Positions 27,322-35,758 of a stretch of 64,000 nt of DNA are shown one piece after another. Each line of letters begins with the position of its first letter. The first letter of the stretch is position 1. The notes below the pieces were generated by a model that was not told where the DNA came from, did no database searches, and saw only the letters and a program-made list of their open reading frames with translations. The DNA comes from Paenibacillus silvestris (GTDB lineage Bacteria > Bacillota > Bacilli > Paenibacillales > NBRC-103111): NCBI RefSeq assembly GCF_009882985.1, contig NZ_WTUZ01000016.1:208455-272454 (forward strand), in the 5' to 3' direction. Both the position numbers and the translations under genes were made by a program.

Positions 27322-28476
27322 ATGATGAAGAAACAGATTTCTTCAGTGCTTGTCTGCCTGCTCTTATCCTGTGTCCTGACAGGGTGCTGGGACAGAACGG
27401 AAATTAATCATTACGCTTTCTGGATGGGGACCTTTTTGGAAAAGGATATGGATAACAAAGTTAAGGTCAGCGCCCAAATTGCGATCCCTTCTCGGATTGG
27501 TTTTTCTGGCAAGCAAGGTTCTGGTAAGGACAGAGGCAATATCGTCGTAAGTTCAACCGGCCGGACATTGATGGACACTTGTCAAACGATACAAGATAAG
27601 CTGCCCAGACGTTTATTTATCGGACATCGCAGGGCGCTGTTCATAGGAGGAGAGCTGGCTAAAGAAGGCATAGAAGATTCGCTCGACATGTACACGCGCA
27701 ATATGGATACGTCCTTAAGAACGAGCGCTTTTGTTGTCGTTGGCAAAGATCCTGAGATGATCCTGAAAGTGAACAGTCCCTTTGATCCGTTTTCATCCAA
27801 TGCAGCAGTTGATCAAGAAAAATACAGTAAGAACGGAGATAAAGTGCTGAGGGATTTTATCGTTGCTGAGGAAAGTGAGACTCAGTGCCCCATCCTGTCC
27901 GTGATCGATACCGATACGATTGATAAAGAAGCGGCAGAACAATTATTTGAAATAAAAAAACTGGCGGTTTTTAATAAAAAAGAGAAGTTAGTCGGCTTTT
28001 TGACCGAGAAAGAGTCGCTTATTACACTGCGCCTGCTCGACAGGCTCAAGCAGCGGATTCTCACAGAATACATATCGGAAGGAAAAGGTTACATTACGCT
28101 GACAGAAACGAATTTAAGCGTCAAAATGAACACATCTGTTGATCAGGACCAAGTCTCTGTTCACATTCGTTTAGCCAGCATCGGCAGTGTCGAAGAAAAT
28201 TGGACAAATTTGGATCTAATGTCTCCGACGAGCCTGCAAATGGTACAGGATGTCATGCAGAAGCAGCTCGAACAAGCGGTCATTGAATCGATTCAGAAGA
28301 TCCAAAAGGTTTATAAAACGGACGTCTTCGGTTTTGGAGAAGCTGTTCATCGGCAGCATCCTTATCAGTGGAAAAAAATAAAAAAGGACTGGGCACAGCT
28401 GTTCCCAGAGGCAAAAGTAACCGTAGAGGTTGTTCTTAAAATCGAACGCGTTGGTGCACAAGGCAAAAGAACCTAG
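27322..28476 (+). CDS. Spore germination lipoprotein, GerC-type subunit
   Basis: A lipoprotein of about 384 residues with lipobox LTGC directly followed by WDRTEIN, the diagnostic start of Ger(x)C proteins. The rest shows the three-domain GerC pattern, ending in an FGFGEAVHRQHP-type helix. It should sit on the outer face of the inner spore membrane and be needed for assembly of the germinant receptor. Start at 27322 or the next ATG at 27325, after GAGAAGGGA. The stop is only one base away from the stop of the oppositely oriented gerB-type gene. Confidence 0.92.
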   Translation: MMKKQISSVLVCLLLSCVLTGCWDRTEINHYAFWMGTFLEKDMDNKVKVSAQIAIPSRIGFSGKQGSGKDRGNIVVSSTGRTLMDTCQTIQDKLPRRLFIGHRRALFIGGELAKEGIEDSLDMYTRNMDTSLRTSAFVVVGKDPEMILKVNSPFDPFSSNAAVDQEKYSKNGDKVLRDFIVAEESETQCPILSVIDTDTIDKEAAEQLFEIKKLAVFNKKEKLVGFLTEKESLITLRLLDRLKQRILTEYISEGKGYITLTETNLSVKMNTSVDQDQVSVHIRLASIGSVEENWTNLDLMSPTSLQMVQDVMQKQLEQAVIESIQKIQKVYKTDVFGFGEAVHRQHPYQWKKIKKDWAQLFPEAKVTVEVVLKIERVGAQGKRT

Positions 28477-28477
28477 C

Positions 28478-29596
28478 TCAGGAAGCAGGCGCTTTTGCTT
28501 TTTTGTTGTTATAAAAGCTGAGAACCAGCGTAAGGCCAGGCAGGAAAACCATGATCGGCCAGAAGATAAGAGGAGCCCAGATTTTTTCATCATAATCGGT
28601 TAGAAGTACGGCGATATTGATGGGGAGAATGGCAAGAAGCAGAACGATTGCTGCTATGATCCAAAGCAGTTTCTTAGCATTCTTAATTCGAAGCCATTGC
28701 GCTGTTCCGTGACTTATGACGAATAAGTAGAGGGAGAGCTTGACGAATACGCCAAACAACCATACGAAAATAACCCACACGTCCATGTTTTGAATAAATT
28801 CCAAGGCTGATATATACCTGACCATATTGAAATACGGGTTGATGAATTTACCGGATAAATGGGGACCGAACGTCATGATGACAAGTGATGTGGCGAGCAG
28901 CACGACAATACTGGGGAGCCCAACTGCAAGCAAAGCGACCTTCAAAGTCTTCTTTGGCTTCGTTATGAAAGGGATTAACATCGTGATTAAGATGGATTCC
29001 GACAAGAAGGAAGCATGGATGAAGGAAGCTTTGATTATGGGAACGAAACCGTGATCTGCATAAACTGGCATCAGATAGCGGAGAGAAATATTTGGTAAAT
29101 TCAATACGAATGAAAGGAGGATGATCAAATAAAAGAGCGGACCGACGATCAGGCTGAATCGACCAATGGCTGTAATCCCCCCGCCATGTGTGATATAGAT
29201 CATGATGAGTATCATAATTACGCAAATCACTTGTATAGGCGTCTGAAAAAAGAGCACAAGCTGAACGAATTGAGCCATCGCTCTCAAAATAACAACGGTG
29301 ACGCTTAGCCACGCCAACATATAAAGCAAGGAAATGATGGCTCCCAGCCATTTGCCGAAAATCACGCGGTTCACTTCGATCAACGTCAAGCCGGGATTTA
29401 GAGCGCTTATTTTCGCTGAAACGAACGTTGTCCACAGCCCCATCCCTCCCCCGATAATGATGGAAATCCAGGCATCTTGATGGACGCGTCCGATCGTAGG
29501 CGAGATGGTTAACCAAATGGTCATTGACACTTGAATGGTAGCAATAAGCCAAAAAAATTGTGTGATAGATAACCGCATTTTACTGTCATTCCCCAT
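28478..29596 (-). CDS. Spore germination permease-like protein, GerB-type subunit
   Basis: A 372-residue protein with ten predicted membrane helices belonging to the endospore germination permease group of the APC superfamily. It begins with an ITQFFWLIATIQVSMTIWL helix. In GerA receptors this subunit binds the germinant. It is encoded on the minus strand, tail to tail with gerC, which is unusual because A, B and C genes normally run in one operon. The inversion means the B subunit has its own promoter and could be tuned separately. Family call firm. Confidence 0.92.
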   Translation of the reverse strand: MGNDSKMRLSITQFFWLIATIQVSMTIWLTISPTIGRVHQDAWISIIIGGGMGLWTTFVSAKISALNPGLTLIEVNRVIFGKWLGAIISLLYMLAWLSVTVVILRAMAQFVQLVLFFQTPIQVICVIMILIMIYITHGGGITAIGRFSLIVGPLFYLIILLSFVLNLPNISLRYLMPVYADHGFVPIIKASFIHASFLSESILITMLIPFITKPKKTLKVALLAVGLPSIVVLLATSLVIMTFGPHLSGKFINPYFNMVRYISALEFIQNMDVWVIFVWLFGVFVKLSLYLFVISHGTAQWLRIKNAKKLLWIIAAIVLLLAILPINIAVLLTDYDEKIWAPLIFWPIMVFLPGLTLVLSFYNNKKAKAPAS

Positions 29597-29791
29597 GTCA
29601 AATTTCCAATTCTTGCATCAGTATACCCATAAATGGGGGGCTCCTAACATTATGCTTGATTTTAAACCGCACTCGGTCTTAATATGAAATAAATAGAATA
29701 TATTGGTTTTAATCTAGTTGCCCACTGAATCTCATATCATCTTCACCTGTCAGTATTCCTAGCATAGGATGTAGGAAGGTGGTGGTGAAAA

Positions 29792-30082
29792 GTGATATTA
29801 ACAGTTGCCGGCTGGATGATTTATACATTATGGGCCATATTTGGATTAATGATCATCCATTTTCTGATTTCCTTCTTCAAAATGTTTTGGGAAGGAGCAT
29901 TCGATGTTACCTTCGTATTAGGTTATCTAAAAGATGTCCTCTATTATGTCTTACCTTTGAATGTACTTGTAAATTTAGTTTCAATCGATCCCACAGGCTG
30001 GATTCTTGTGATCTTTTATTTCATCTGTGGGGTCGCTGTCATTCTCAAATATTTATTGGATATTAAAAGAATTTTCCAATAA
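29792..30082 (+). CDS. Small membrane protein upstream of the FtsH-like gene
   Basis: A 96-residue protein with three hydrophobic segments (about 5-30, 45-60 and 70-90) and few charged residues. GTG 29792 is preceded by AAGGTGG at a good distance. A second reading frame over the same bases is open but has no membrane or coding character, so I regard it as a shadow. The FtsH-like protease starts 49 bp downstream, so this may be a membrane partner or adaptor. No family recognised. Confidence 0.7.
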   Translation: MILTVAGWMIYTLWAIFGLMIIHFLISFFKMFWEGAFDVTFVLGYLKDVLYYVLPLNVLVNLVSIDPTGWILVIFYFICGVAVILKYLLDIKRIFQ

Positions 30083-30131
30083 ATAACTAGCGGGCCTTCT
30101 TTAAGTTGGTCCCAGGAAAGGAAGTGATGCC

Positions 30132-31874
30132 ATGAGGAGATATCAGTGGATTAGGTGGCGAAAATTCATCCTCTGGCTAACAGCCCTCATTATCATCGGT
30201 TTGGTTTTGTTCGTTGGAGGGCCGACCTATTGGAATGCCGCGTTAACCATCGCCAGCTTGTTATTCCAGTTGTTATTCGCAGTACTATTCATGATCATCC
30301 AGTTCGTAGCACTCTTCTGGTTTCTTGCCAGGGGACGCACCTACTGGATACTGCCTGGCGAGACCGGCGCAACCTGGGACGATTATCGGGGGAATCCCGA
30401 AATTGTTGAGAATGCGAAGCGGATTGTGACCCTGCTCAAAGGGGTCCAGGAGTTCAAGGAGATGGGCGGGGAGGCAATCCGAGGATTGCTGCTGTGCGGA
30501 CCTCCCGGTACCGGGAAATCTTACTTGGCTCAAGTGATTGCCAACGAAGCGCAAGTGCCTTTCGCTTACGCTTCAGCTCCGAGCTTTCAGAACATGTTCT
30601 TCGGCGTAGGTAACCTGAAAGTCATGGGTATCTTCCGGAAGGCGCGAAAGCTCGCGAGAGTTTACGGCGCCTGCATTATCTTCATTGACGAGATCGATGC
30701 GATCGGCATGAGTCGTCAAGGAGGCGCTGGCGGAGGCATGATGGGGATGATGGGCATGGGCGGAGGCTCCGGCCTGCTCAATGAACTCCTCTTGCAGATG
30801 GACCCGCCGAATATCGACACTTCCAAAATTGCCAAGATGCTCCGTTCGTTGGGGCTTCGACGTAAGAAAGCAGAGCGTCCAGCAGTATTGACCGTCGCAG
30901 CAACGAATCTGCCTGATGTGCTTGACTCTGCTTTGCTCCGTCCAGGTCGTTTCGACCGGCAGCTTTGGGTAGATGTACCTGACTATGACGGACGGGTAGA
31001 CATCTTCCAGTATTATTTGAAGAAAGTGAAGAAGGACGATACCCTCACTCCGGAAGCGGCAGGACTTGATTCCATCGGATACAGTCCGGCGCAAATCAAG
31101 CACATCGTGAACGAAGCTGTCGTCATCGCGCATCAGCGCGGTGCCCAACTGGCTAGTTACGAAGACTTCCGAGCTGCGATGGAGACCTATGAGTGGGGCC
31201 TCAAACAACCGCTTCGCTCGATGAGAGACGATGAGAAGCGGAATGTAGCCTACCACGAGGCGGGCCATGCGGTGGCGCAGTTCCTTTTGAAGCCGCATGA
31301 ACGCGTGTGGAAGGTGACGATTATTCGCCGGGGCGGCGCGCTTGGACTCGCAGCCACCAAACCGACGCATGAGCGTTATAACCGAAGCGACAGCGAGATT
31401 CTGGCGGAAATTCAAGTCTGTCTGGCCGCTCGTGCCGTGGAAGAGGAATTTCTGAATAAGAAATTAAATGGTGTTACTTCCGATCTCCAGCAGGCAACGG
31501 AGCTGGCAGGTGCTTATCTCGGTATGGTCGGAATGGGCGACGAGCTCTTCAGCTGGTTGGCTATTGGTTCTAGGGCAGAGGGTCTAAAGGCGCTCCGTCC
31601 TAAAATTAATGAACTGCTGAAAGATCAGATGCTGGAAGTGAAGAAACTCGTTCGGGAGTATGACGGGTTCGTTCATACCATTGCAGAGGAGCTGCTGAAG
31701 CGCGGTGATCTGACTGGAGATGAGATTGAACAAATCTTCGTGCAGCTGTATGGGCAGAGTCGGCCTGTGCTGCCTGATGTGAAGCCGCCAGTGTTCAATG
31801 CTCCAAGCAAAGAAGCACCGGTTGAGCTGCTCGATGTGAATGAAAACGTGGATGAATCGAAGGATTCCGAGTGA
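30132..31874 (+). CDS. FtsH-like AAA+ zinc metalloprotease (divergent paralogue)
   Basis: A 580-residue protein. Two N-terminal membrane helices (about 12-30 and 38-66) sit closer together than in FtsH, and the usual extracytoplasmic domain between them is almost missing. The AAA+ domain has Walker A GPPGTGKS (123-130), Walker B IIFIDE (182-187) and the second region of homology around RPGRFDR (270-276). The M41 protease domain has HEAGH (375-379) and a third ligand candidate Asp451 in TSDLQQAT. A Gly/Met-rich loop is inserted after Walker B (about 197-214). Another insertion at about 230-250 separates the ATPase motifs. This is shorter and more divergent than housekeeping FtsH and is probably a specialised membrane protease. 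Confidence 0.9.
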   Translation: MRRYQWIRWRKFILWLTALIIIGLVLFVGGPTYWNAALTIASLLFQLLFAVLFMIIQFVALFWFLARGRTYWILPGETGATWDDYRGNPEIVENAKRIVTLLKGVQEFKEMGGEAIRGLLLCGPPGTGKSYLAQVIANEAQVPFAYASAPSFQNMFFGVGNLKVMGIFRKARKLARVYGACIIFIDEIDAIGMSRQGGAGGGMMGMMGMGGGSGLLNELLLQMDPPNIDTSKIAKMLRSLGLRRKKAERPAVLTVAATNLPDVLDSALLRPGRFDRQLWVDVPDYDGRVDIFQYYLKKVKKDDTLTPEAAGLDSIGYSPAQIKHIVNEAVVIAHQRGAQLASYEDFRAAMETYEWGLKQPLRSMRDDEKRNVAYHEAGHAVAQFLLKPHERVWKVTIIRRGGALGLAATKPTHERYNRSDSEILAEIQVCLAARAVEEEFLNKKLNGVTSDLQQATELAGAYLGMVGMGDELFSWLAIGSRAEGLKALRPKINELLKDQMLEVKKLVREYDGFVHTIAEELLKRGDLTGDEIEQIFVQLYGQSRPVLPDVKPPVFNAPSKEAPVELLDVNENVDESKDSE

Positions 31875-31884
31875 AAAGTAATGT

Positions 31885-31921
31885 CCCAGCGGGCTGTTGA
31901 TGCCGCTGGGGCTATTTTTTT
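31885..31921 (+). terminator. Rho-independent terminator of the FtsH-like gene
   Basis: CCCAGCGG and CCGCTGGG form a perfect stem, then GCTA and a T-run to 31921. Confidence 0.85.
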
Positions 31922-31940
31922 GTTTGGCATCGTCTGTGCC

Positions 31941-32124
31941 CAGTGGATGAAATCCAATAGACATAGCGATTTAAAGGCCCGAACACCGATTTTATTGGAT
32001 GAAATCCAATGGGATCGGTTAATCGTACGGATATAACGCCTGATATTACAGTTTCATTGGAATTCATCCAACGAAATGTGCAATTTAGGTGTGCCGTTGG
32101 TGTTTTCATTGGAATTCGTCCAAT
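31941..32124. repeat. Four-box intergenic element, family C (copy 1)
   Basis: Boxes at 31941-31958 and 31993-32010 (form TATTGGATGAAATCCAAT) and at 32055-32072 and 32107-32124 (form CATTGGAATTCATCCAAC, the inverted sense). Start-to-start spacings are 52, 62 and 52 bp. Each box is itself close to a palindrome. A second family C element lies at 41478-41662. Confidence 0.8.
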
Positions 32125-32197
32125 GAGACTTGTAGCGGTGGCAGAGGAGCTATAGAAGGGGGGGTTCTACCTCGATACCTCTCGAGCACTGATCTAT

Positions 32198-32386
32198 GTT
32201 GTACATTCTGCAACATAGAGGCGGCATAAACATTAAAAACCTTACCCTCAGTGCATAAAGTACAATCATTTCACCTAGAGCGGCCTCTGGAATAGCCCTT
32301 TTTAGCGAAATAGTTGCACAAAGTGCAGCATAGAGTGGACAAGTGCGCGCAAACAACCTTTTTGTTGCACAAAGTGCAACATAGAG
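32198..32386. repeat. Four-box intergenic element, family D
   Basis: Boxes related to GTTGCACAAAGTGCAAC followed by ATAGAG: 32198-32220, 32250-32269 (weak), 32313-32335 and 32364-32386. Spacings are 52, 63 and 51 bp. The boxes are palindromic, so orientation is ambiguous. It starts 74 bp after the end of the family C element, giving two different four-box elements in one intergenic region. Confidence 0.7.
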
Positions 32387-32541
32387 CGCTCAAGGTGCGT
32401 GTAGTTTGGGGGTTGTTGATAGAGCGCGTGAGTGGGGGACGCTAGTCTACGAGTTTTGTGCCTTATCACCCCTATATACATTATAATTTAAGAGAGGTAG
32501 CATAAAGAGGAAATCTGCCGATCTGGAGAGGATGTCACGCT

Positions 32542-33501
32542 ATGAATGCTTTCACGAAACGCAAAAGAGAACTGGAGCAATACGCTCCAGCACCAACACT
32601 GGATAGGAACAGCATCGATACCTATTGGAACAACACACTCGAAGCAGCCTCTAAGCAGCCGCTATCGATACTAAGAGAGCCGCAATCCCCCCTTTTTCCT
32701 TCGGTGCGGATGGATAAGCTGACTTATCTCGGCCATGACGGTACGCCAATTAACGCGTGGTTTCTCGTCCCTGATAAACCGAACGGAAGCCCGAAACCAC
32801 CTTGTGTCGTTATGTTCCCTGGTTATGGCGGAGACAGAGGCCTCCCAGAGCGTTACGCTGTCTGGCTGCTCCTTGGCTATGCCGTTCTGGCCGTTGATGC
32901 CAGAGGGCAAGCTGGGGAGACAGGCAATCTCCTTCCGGCCGATGCCGGCTCTTCGAAGGGCTGGGTAACACAGAACCTGCTGAGCAAGGAACGCAGCTAT
33001 TATTTGGCGCTTGCACTGGATGTAGTCAGAGCCGTGGAAGCCGCTGGTCAGCAGCCTGAAATCGATGCGAGTCGAATAGCTGCCGTTGGTGCAAGCCAAG
33101 GCGGCGGCATGGCGCTGCTGGCCGGAGCGCTCAGCCCTCAAATCAAGGCAGTCGTTGCTGACATTCCGAATTTGTGCCATCTAGATTATGGCATTCTTCA
33201 TTCCACAGGCTCCCTATCAGAGATAGCGACTTACTTGAAACGCCATCCAGATAAGTTAGGACAAGCTTTAGAATCATTGGCTTATTTCGACATCGTGAAC
33301 CTTGCTCATCGTATTCAGGCACCAGTGCTGATGTCAGTTGGTTGGAAGGACACGGTCTGTATGCCAGATACGGTATATGCCGCTTATAACCGGCTCAGCT
33401 GCTCAAAGATCATCTATGATTATCCTTTCTCTGGGCATGAAACCAGTGAAGAGCATCATAGAAAGGTCATTCGCTTTTTGCAAGAAAGTTTCGGTGAGTG
33501 A
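32542..33501 (+). CDS. CE7-type acetyl xylan esterase / cephalosporin-C deacetylase
   Basis: A 319-residue alpha/beta hydrolase. The family 7 esterase signature is present: DARGQ (residues 119-123), GASQGGG with nucleophile Ser185, Asp270 in GWKD, and His299 in SGHE. These enzymes remove acetyl groups from xylo-oligosaccharides and also from cephalosporin C. It has no signal peptide, so it would act inside the cell on imported acetylated sugars. GAGAGG lies about ten bases before ATG 32542. A TIM-barrel gene starts 26 bp after its stop, so it heads a three-gene operon. Confidence 0.88.
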   Translation: MNAFTKRKRELEQYAPAPTLDRNSIDTYWNNTLEAASKQPLSILREPQSPLFPSVRMDKLTYLGHDGTPINAWFLVPDKPNGSPKPPCVVMFPGYGGDRGLPERYAVWLLLGYAVLAVDARGQAGETGNLLPADAGSSKGWVTQNLLSKERSYYLALALDVVRAVEAAGQQPEIDASRIAAVGASQGGGMALLAGALSPQIKAVVADIPNLCHLDYGILHSTGSLSEIATYLKRHPDKLGQALESLAYFDIVNLAHRIQAPVLMSVGWKDTVCMPDTVYAAYNRLSCSKIIYDYPFSGHETSEEHHRKVIRFLQESFGE

Positions 33502-33527
33502 AGTTGAGTACGTACGGGAGGCTGACA

Positions 33528-34391
33528 ATGATGACGGTTAAAAGGAATTTACGATTAGATGTTCAACAATCCTGGTGGGCGATGTCTGGACTGGGAGACG
33601 GTGAGACCGAATGGTCCATGGAACAGAAATTCGAGAAGCTGGCGGAAGCTGGATTTACCGGTATTTTGGGAAGATTGCCGCAAGTGGAAGAAGTGGACAA
33701 ATGGCATCGTTTGCTGCAGGAATACAGCTTTAGTTTTGGCGTGCAAATGGCCCCCTTCCCACGTGCAGGAGATGATATCACATCTTTCCTGCAGAGGGCG
33801 AAGCAATTCGGAGCTCGGTACATCAACGCCCAAGTACTAGATCAATATACAGTAGGTGCTGAAGCTATTTCAGGGTTAAAAGGTCTCATCCAGCAAGCGG
33901 AGGAAGTAGGTATCCCATTCTTCGTTGAAACACATCGCGGGCGAGTTACGCAAGATCTGCTCAGGACAGCCGAATATGTCCAAGCACTCCCGAAGCTGCG
34001 GCTAACGAATGATTTATCTCACTACATCGTCGGTTCCGCGATTGGTGAAGAAGGGGCAGACCCGGTAACCGAGGATTTATTCGCCAAACTGCTGCAGCGG
34101 ACCTCCAGCATTCATGCCCGGGTATCGAACGGTAACCAAGTTCAGGTGGATATCGGGGAGCATGGTGAGCATCCGATGGTGGTGCATTTTGCCAGATGGT
34201 GGCGTGAAGGGATGAGCTCCTGGGTTCAAACCGCCGGTGAAGGAGACGCTTTCCCATTTGTATGTGAGCTGGGGCCTGTTTCTTATGCGGTGGTCAGACA
34301 GGATGGGAAGGAAATCTCCAATCGCTGGGAGCAAGCATTAGTTTTCAAAAAAATCGCAGAGGAACTTTGGCATGCCGTCCATTCGCATTGA
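33528..34391 (+). CDS. Sugar isomerase/epimerase-like TIM-barrel protein
   Basis: A 287-residue protein of the xylose isomerase-like TIM-barrel group. Four conserved positions suited to a divalent metal can be seen: Glu in VETHR, Asp and His in TNDLSHY, His in IHARV and Glu in CELGP. It may isomerise or epimerise a sugar released in the same operon. The start follows GGGAGG by six bases; an upstream extension in frame lacks a ribosome site. Its last 20 bases overlap the next gene. The fold is likely; the reaction is unknown. Confidence 0.8.
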   Translation: MMTVKRNLRLDVQQSWWAMSGLGDGETEWSMEQKFEKLAEAGFTGILGRLPQVEEVDKWHRLLQEYSFSFGVQMAPFPRAGDDITSFLQRAKQFGARYINAQVLDQYTVGAEAISGLKGLIQQAEEVGIPFFVETHRGRVTQDLLRTAEYVQALPKLRLTNDLSHYIVGSAIGEEGADPVTEDLFAKLLQRTSSIHARVSNGNQVQVDIGEHGEHPMVVHFARWWREGMSSWVQTAGEGDAFPFVCELGPVSYAVVRQDGKEISNRWEQALVFKKIAEELWHAVHSH

Positions 34392-34866
34392 ACTACTCAT
34401 TAACGCGCCAGCGGAAGTGATCTTTGACTTGGCAAGAAGCATCGACATCCATGCCAAGTCCACCGCTCAAACCAAGGAAAGACCCATAGGGGGCCGGACA
34501 AGCGGCCTCATCGAATTGGGGGAAACTGTGACTTGGGAAGCGGTTCATTTCGGGATCAAACAGAAGCTGACCGCGAAAATTACGGAGATGGATCGTCCTT
34601 ATTATTTTGTGGATGAACAGGTACGTGGAGCTTTCAAGAATTTCAAGCACTCGCACGAGTTTGTCCCTGTCGAAGATGGAACGCGAATGATCGATCTCTT
34701 CGTGTATACTTCGCCTATGGGCGTTCTGGGGAAATTAGCAGATAAATGGTTTCTGGAAGCCTATATGCGCAACTTCTTGATGCAGAGGAACTTGTATATC
34801 AAGTTTGCGGCTGAGGAAACAATGAGACTACATACAGGCATCGACGATGCCGTATATGAGAAATAA
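34372..34866 (+). CDS. SRPBCC (START-like) ligand-binding protein
   Basis: A 164-residue protein starting with IRIELLINAPAEVIFDLARSIDIH, the usual beta-strand and helix opening of the SRPBCC/polyketide-cyclase fold, with the long C-terminal helix (LADKWFLEAYMRNFLMQRNLYIK). Such proteins bind hydrophobic ligands in a central cavity. Its start lies inside the end of the TIM-barrel gene, so translation is coupled. Role in a sugar operon is unclear. A terminator follows three bases after the stop. Confidence 0.8.
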   Translation: MPSIRIELLINAPAEVIFDLARSIDIHAKSTAQTKERPIGGRTSGLIELGETVTWEAVHFGIKQKLTAKITEMDRPYYFVDEQVRGAFKNFKHSHEFVPVEDGTRMIDLFVYTSPMGVLGKLADKWFLEAYMRNFLMQRNLYIKFAAEETMRLHTGIDDAVYEK

Positions 34867-34868
34867 GA

Positions 34869-34920
34869 GGGAATCCCAAAAGGCCGCGATAGGGGCTGGG
34901 GATTCCTTTTTACTTTTTTT
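34869..34920 (+). terminator. Rho-independent terminator
   Basis: GGGAATCCC at 34869-34877 pairs with GGGGATTCC just upstream of 34906 with a G-U, followed by TTTTTACTTTTTTTT. Confidence 0.8.
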
Positions 34921-34930
34921 TGCAGATGAC

Positions 34931-34993
34931 TTGACAGTTATAATGAGAAACATTATCATTTGATTTATTGAGTGAAATTGAAAATCATTATCA
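34931..34993 (+). promoter_or_regulatory. Promoter with two Fur-box-like sites
   Basis: TTGACA (34931-34936) and TATCAT (34954-34959) are separated by 17 bp. TGAGAAACATTATCA at 34944-34958 overlaps the -10 and differs at two positions from the 7-1-7 Fur box TGATAATnATTATCA. TGAAAATCATTATCA at 34979-34993 differs at one position. Two sites over and just after the promoter strongly suggest iron-dependent repression by Fur or a relative. Confidence 0.75.
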
Positions 34994-35041
34994 ATTAGTT
35001 CAAGCCATCCATCAACCACATCACGGGGGTGTCCCATACAT

Positions 35042-35743
35042 ATGATTAACGAAAATGAAGTCGGAACGGGCATGGGAACCATGCAAGTTCTTACTGATTA
35101 TCAACTAGAGCGTTGGATCCGGGATCATACGCAAGTAATCAGTAAGAGAAGGCAGGATGAACCGGATTGGAAACAGCTTACGCAGTACGCCGCTTATCAT
35201 GCAATTAACGAGTGGTACTCGCTGCCACCGAAATCTCGAACATTCCTGACCTTAACGAGTTTATTTGAACGTCGGTGGACGAATAAATTTCGCAAGTTTG
35301 ATTCACTTGGATTCTATATGGATGTTAAGCGAAGTGTGCTTATGCATCTGTACAAAGCACTTACTGGGGAAAATTCTGTGGAATGTCCGCTAATGCTTTT
35401 TGAAAGCAGCAATGTGTGGGTTGAAGAGCTAAATTTGGGTTTGTCTATGATCATGCAAGTCATGGAGCCAACGAAGGATTCATTCGTAATCCATAAATAT
35501 ATGATGGAAGAAAATGAGGCAGCGGTGCAGATGTTTTTCCATATGACCGTCGTTTATTGCTATAAAGCATTTGGAAAAATGCCGGAGCGCATGCAGGTAT
35601 GGAATATGATGAACGGTAAGCAGTACCGGGTAACCCTGGAGGATATGGATGTAAGCAGCTCCATGGACTATCTAAAGCTAGTTTCAGAAGTATATATGCA
35701 AAATGATAACTGCCCGTGCTGCTCCGGCCGGTTAGTCATGTAA
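35042..35743 (+). CDS. Hypothetical protein in the Fur-box operon, C-terminal CPCCSG motif
   Basis: A 233-residue soluble protein, mostly alpha-helical, with no signal peptide. Near the C-terminus NCPCCSGRL places three cysteines within four residues, a possible metal or cluster ligand set. I recognise no family. It is the first gene after a promoter with two Fur-box-like sites, so it is probably made under iron limitation. The next gene starts 15 bp downstream. The start ATG lies in frame with a GGGGGTGTCCC-type sequence upstream, though the ribosome site is modest. It may be a metal-handling or reductase-partner protein; this is inference from context. Confidence 0.75.
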   Translation: MINENEVGTGMGTMQVLTDYQLERWIRDHTQVISKRRQDEPDWKQLTQYAAYHAINEWYSLPPKSRTFLTLTSLFERRWTNKFRKFDSLGFYMDVKRSVLMHLYKALTGENSVECPLMLFESSNVWVEELNLGLSMIMQVMEPTKDSFVIHKYMMEENEAAVQMFFHMTVVYCYKAFGKMPERMQVWNMMNGKQYRVTLEDMDVSSSMDYLKLVSEVYMQNDNCPCCSGRLVM

Positions 35744-35758
35744 AGTAGGGGGAGCATC

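Noticed and set aside
29779-30066. Second open frame over the small membrane gene
   Set aside because: It overlaps the 96-residue frame almost fully, is rich in Cys and Arg in an irregular pattern and lacks a spaced ribosome site; the membrane protein is the better candidate.
30573-31415. Minus-strand open frame of 280 codons
   Set aside because: It covers the FtsH-like gene in antisense; the plus-strand motifs (Walker A, HEAGH) show the true frame.
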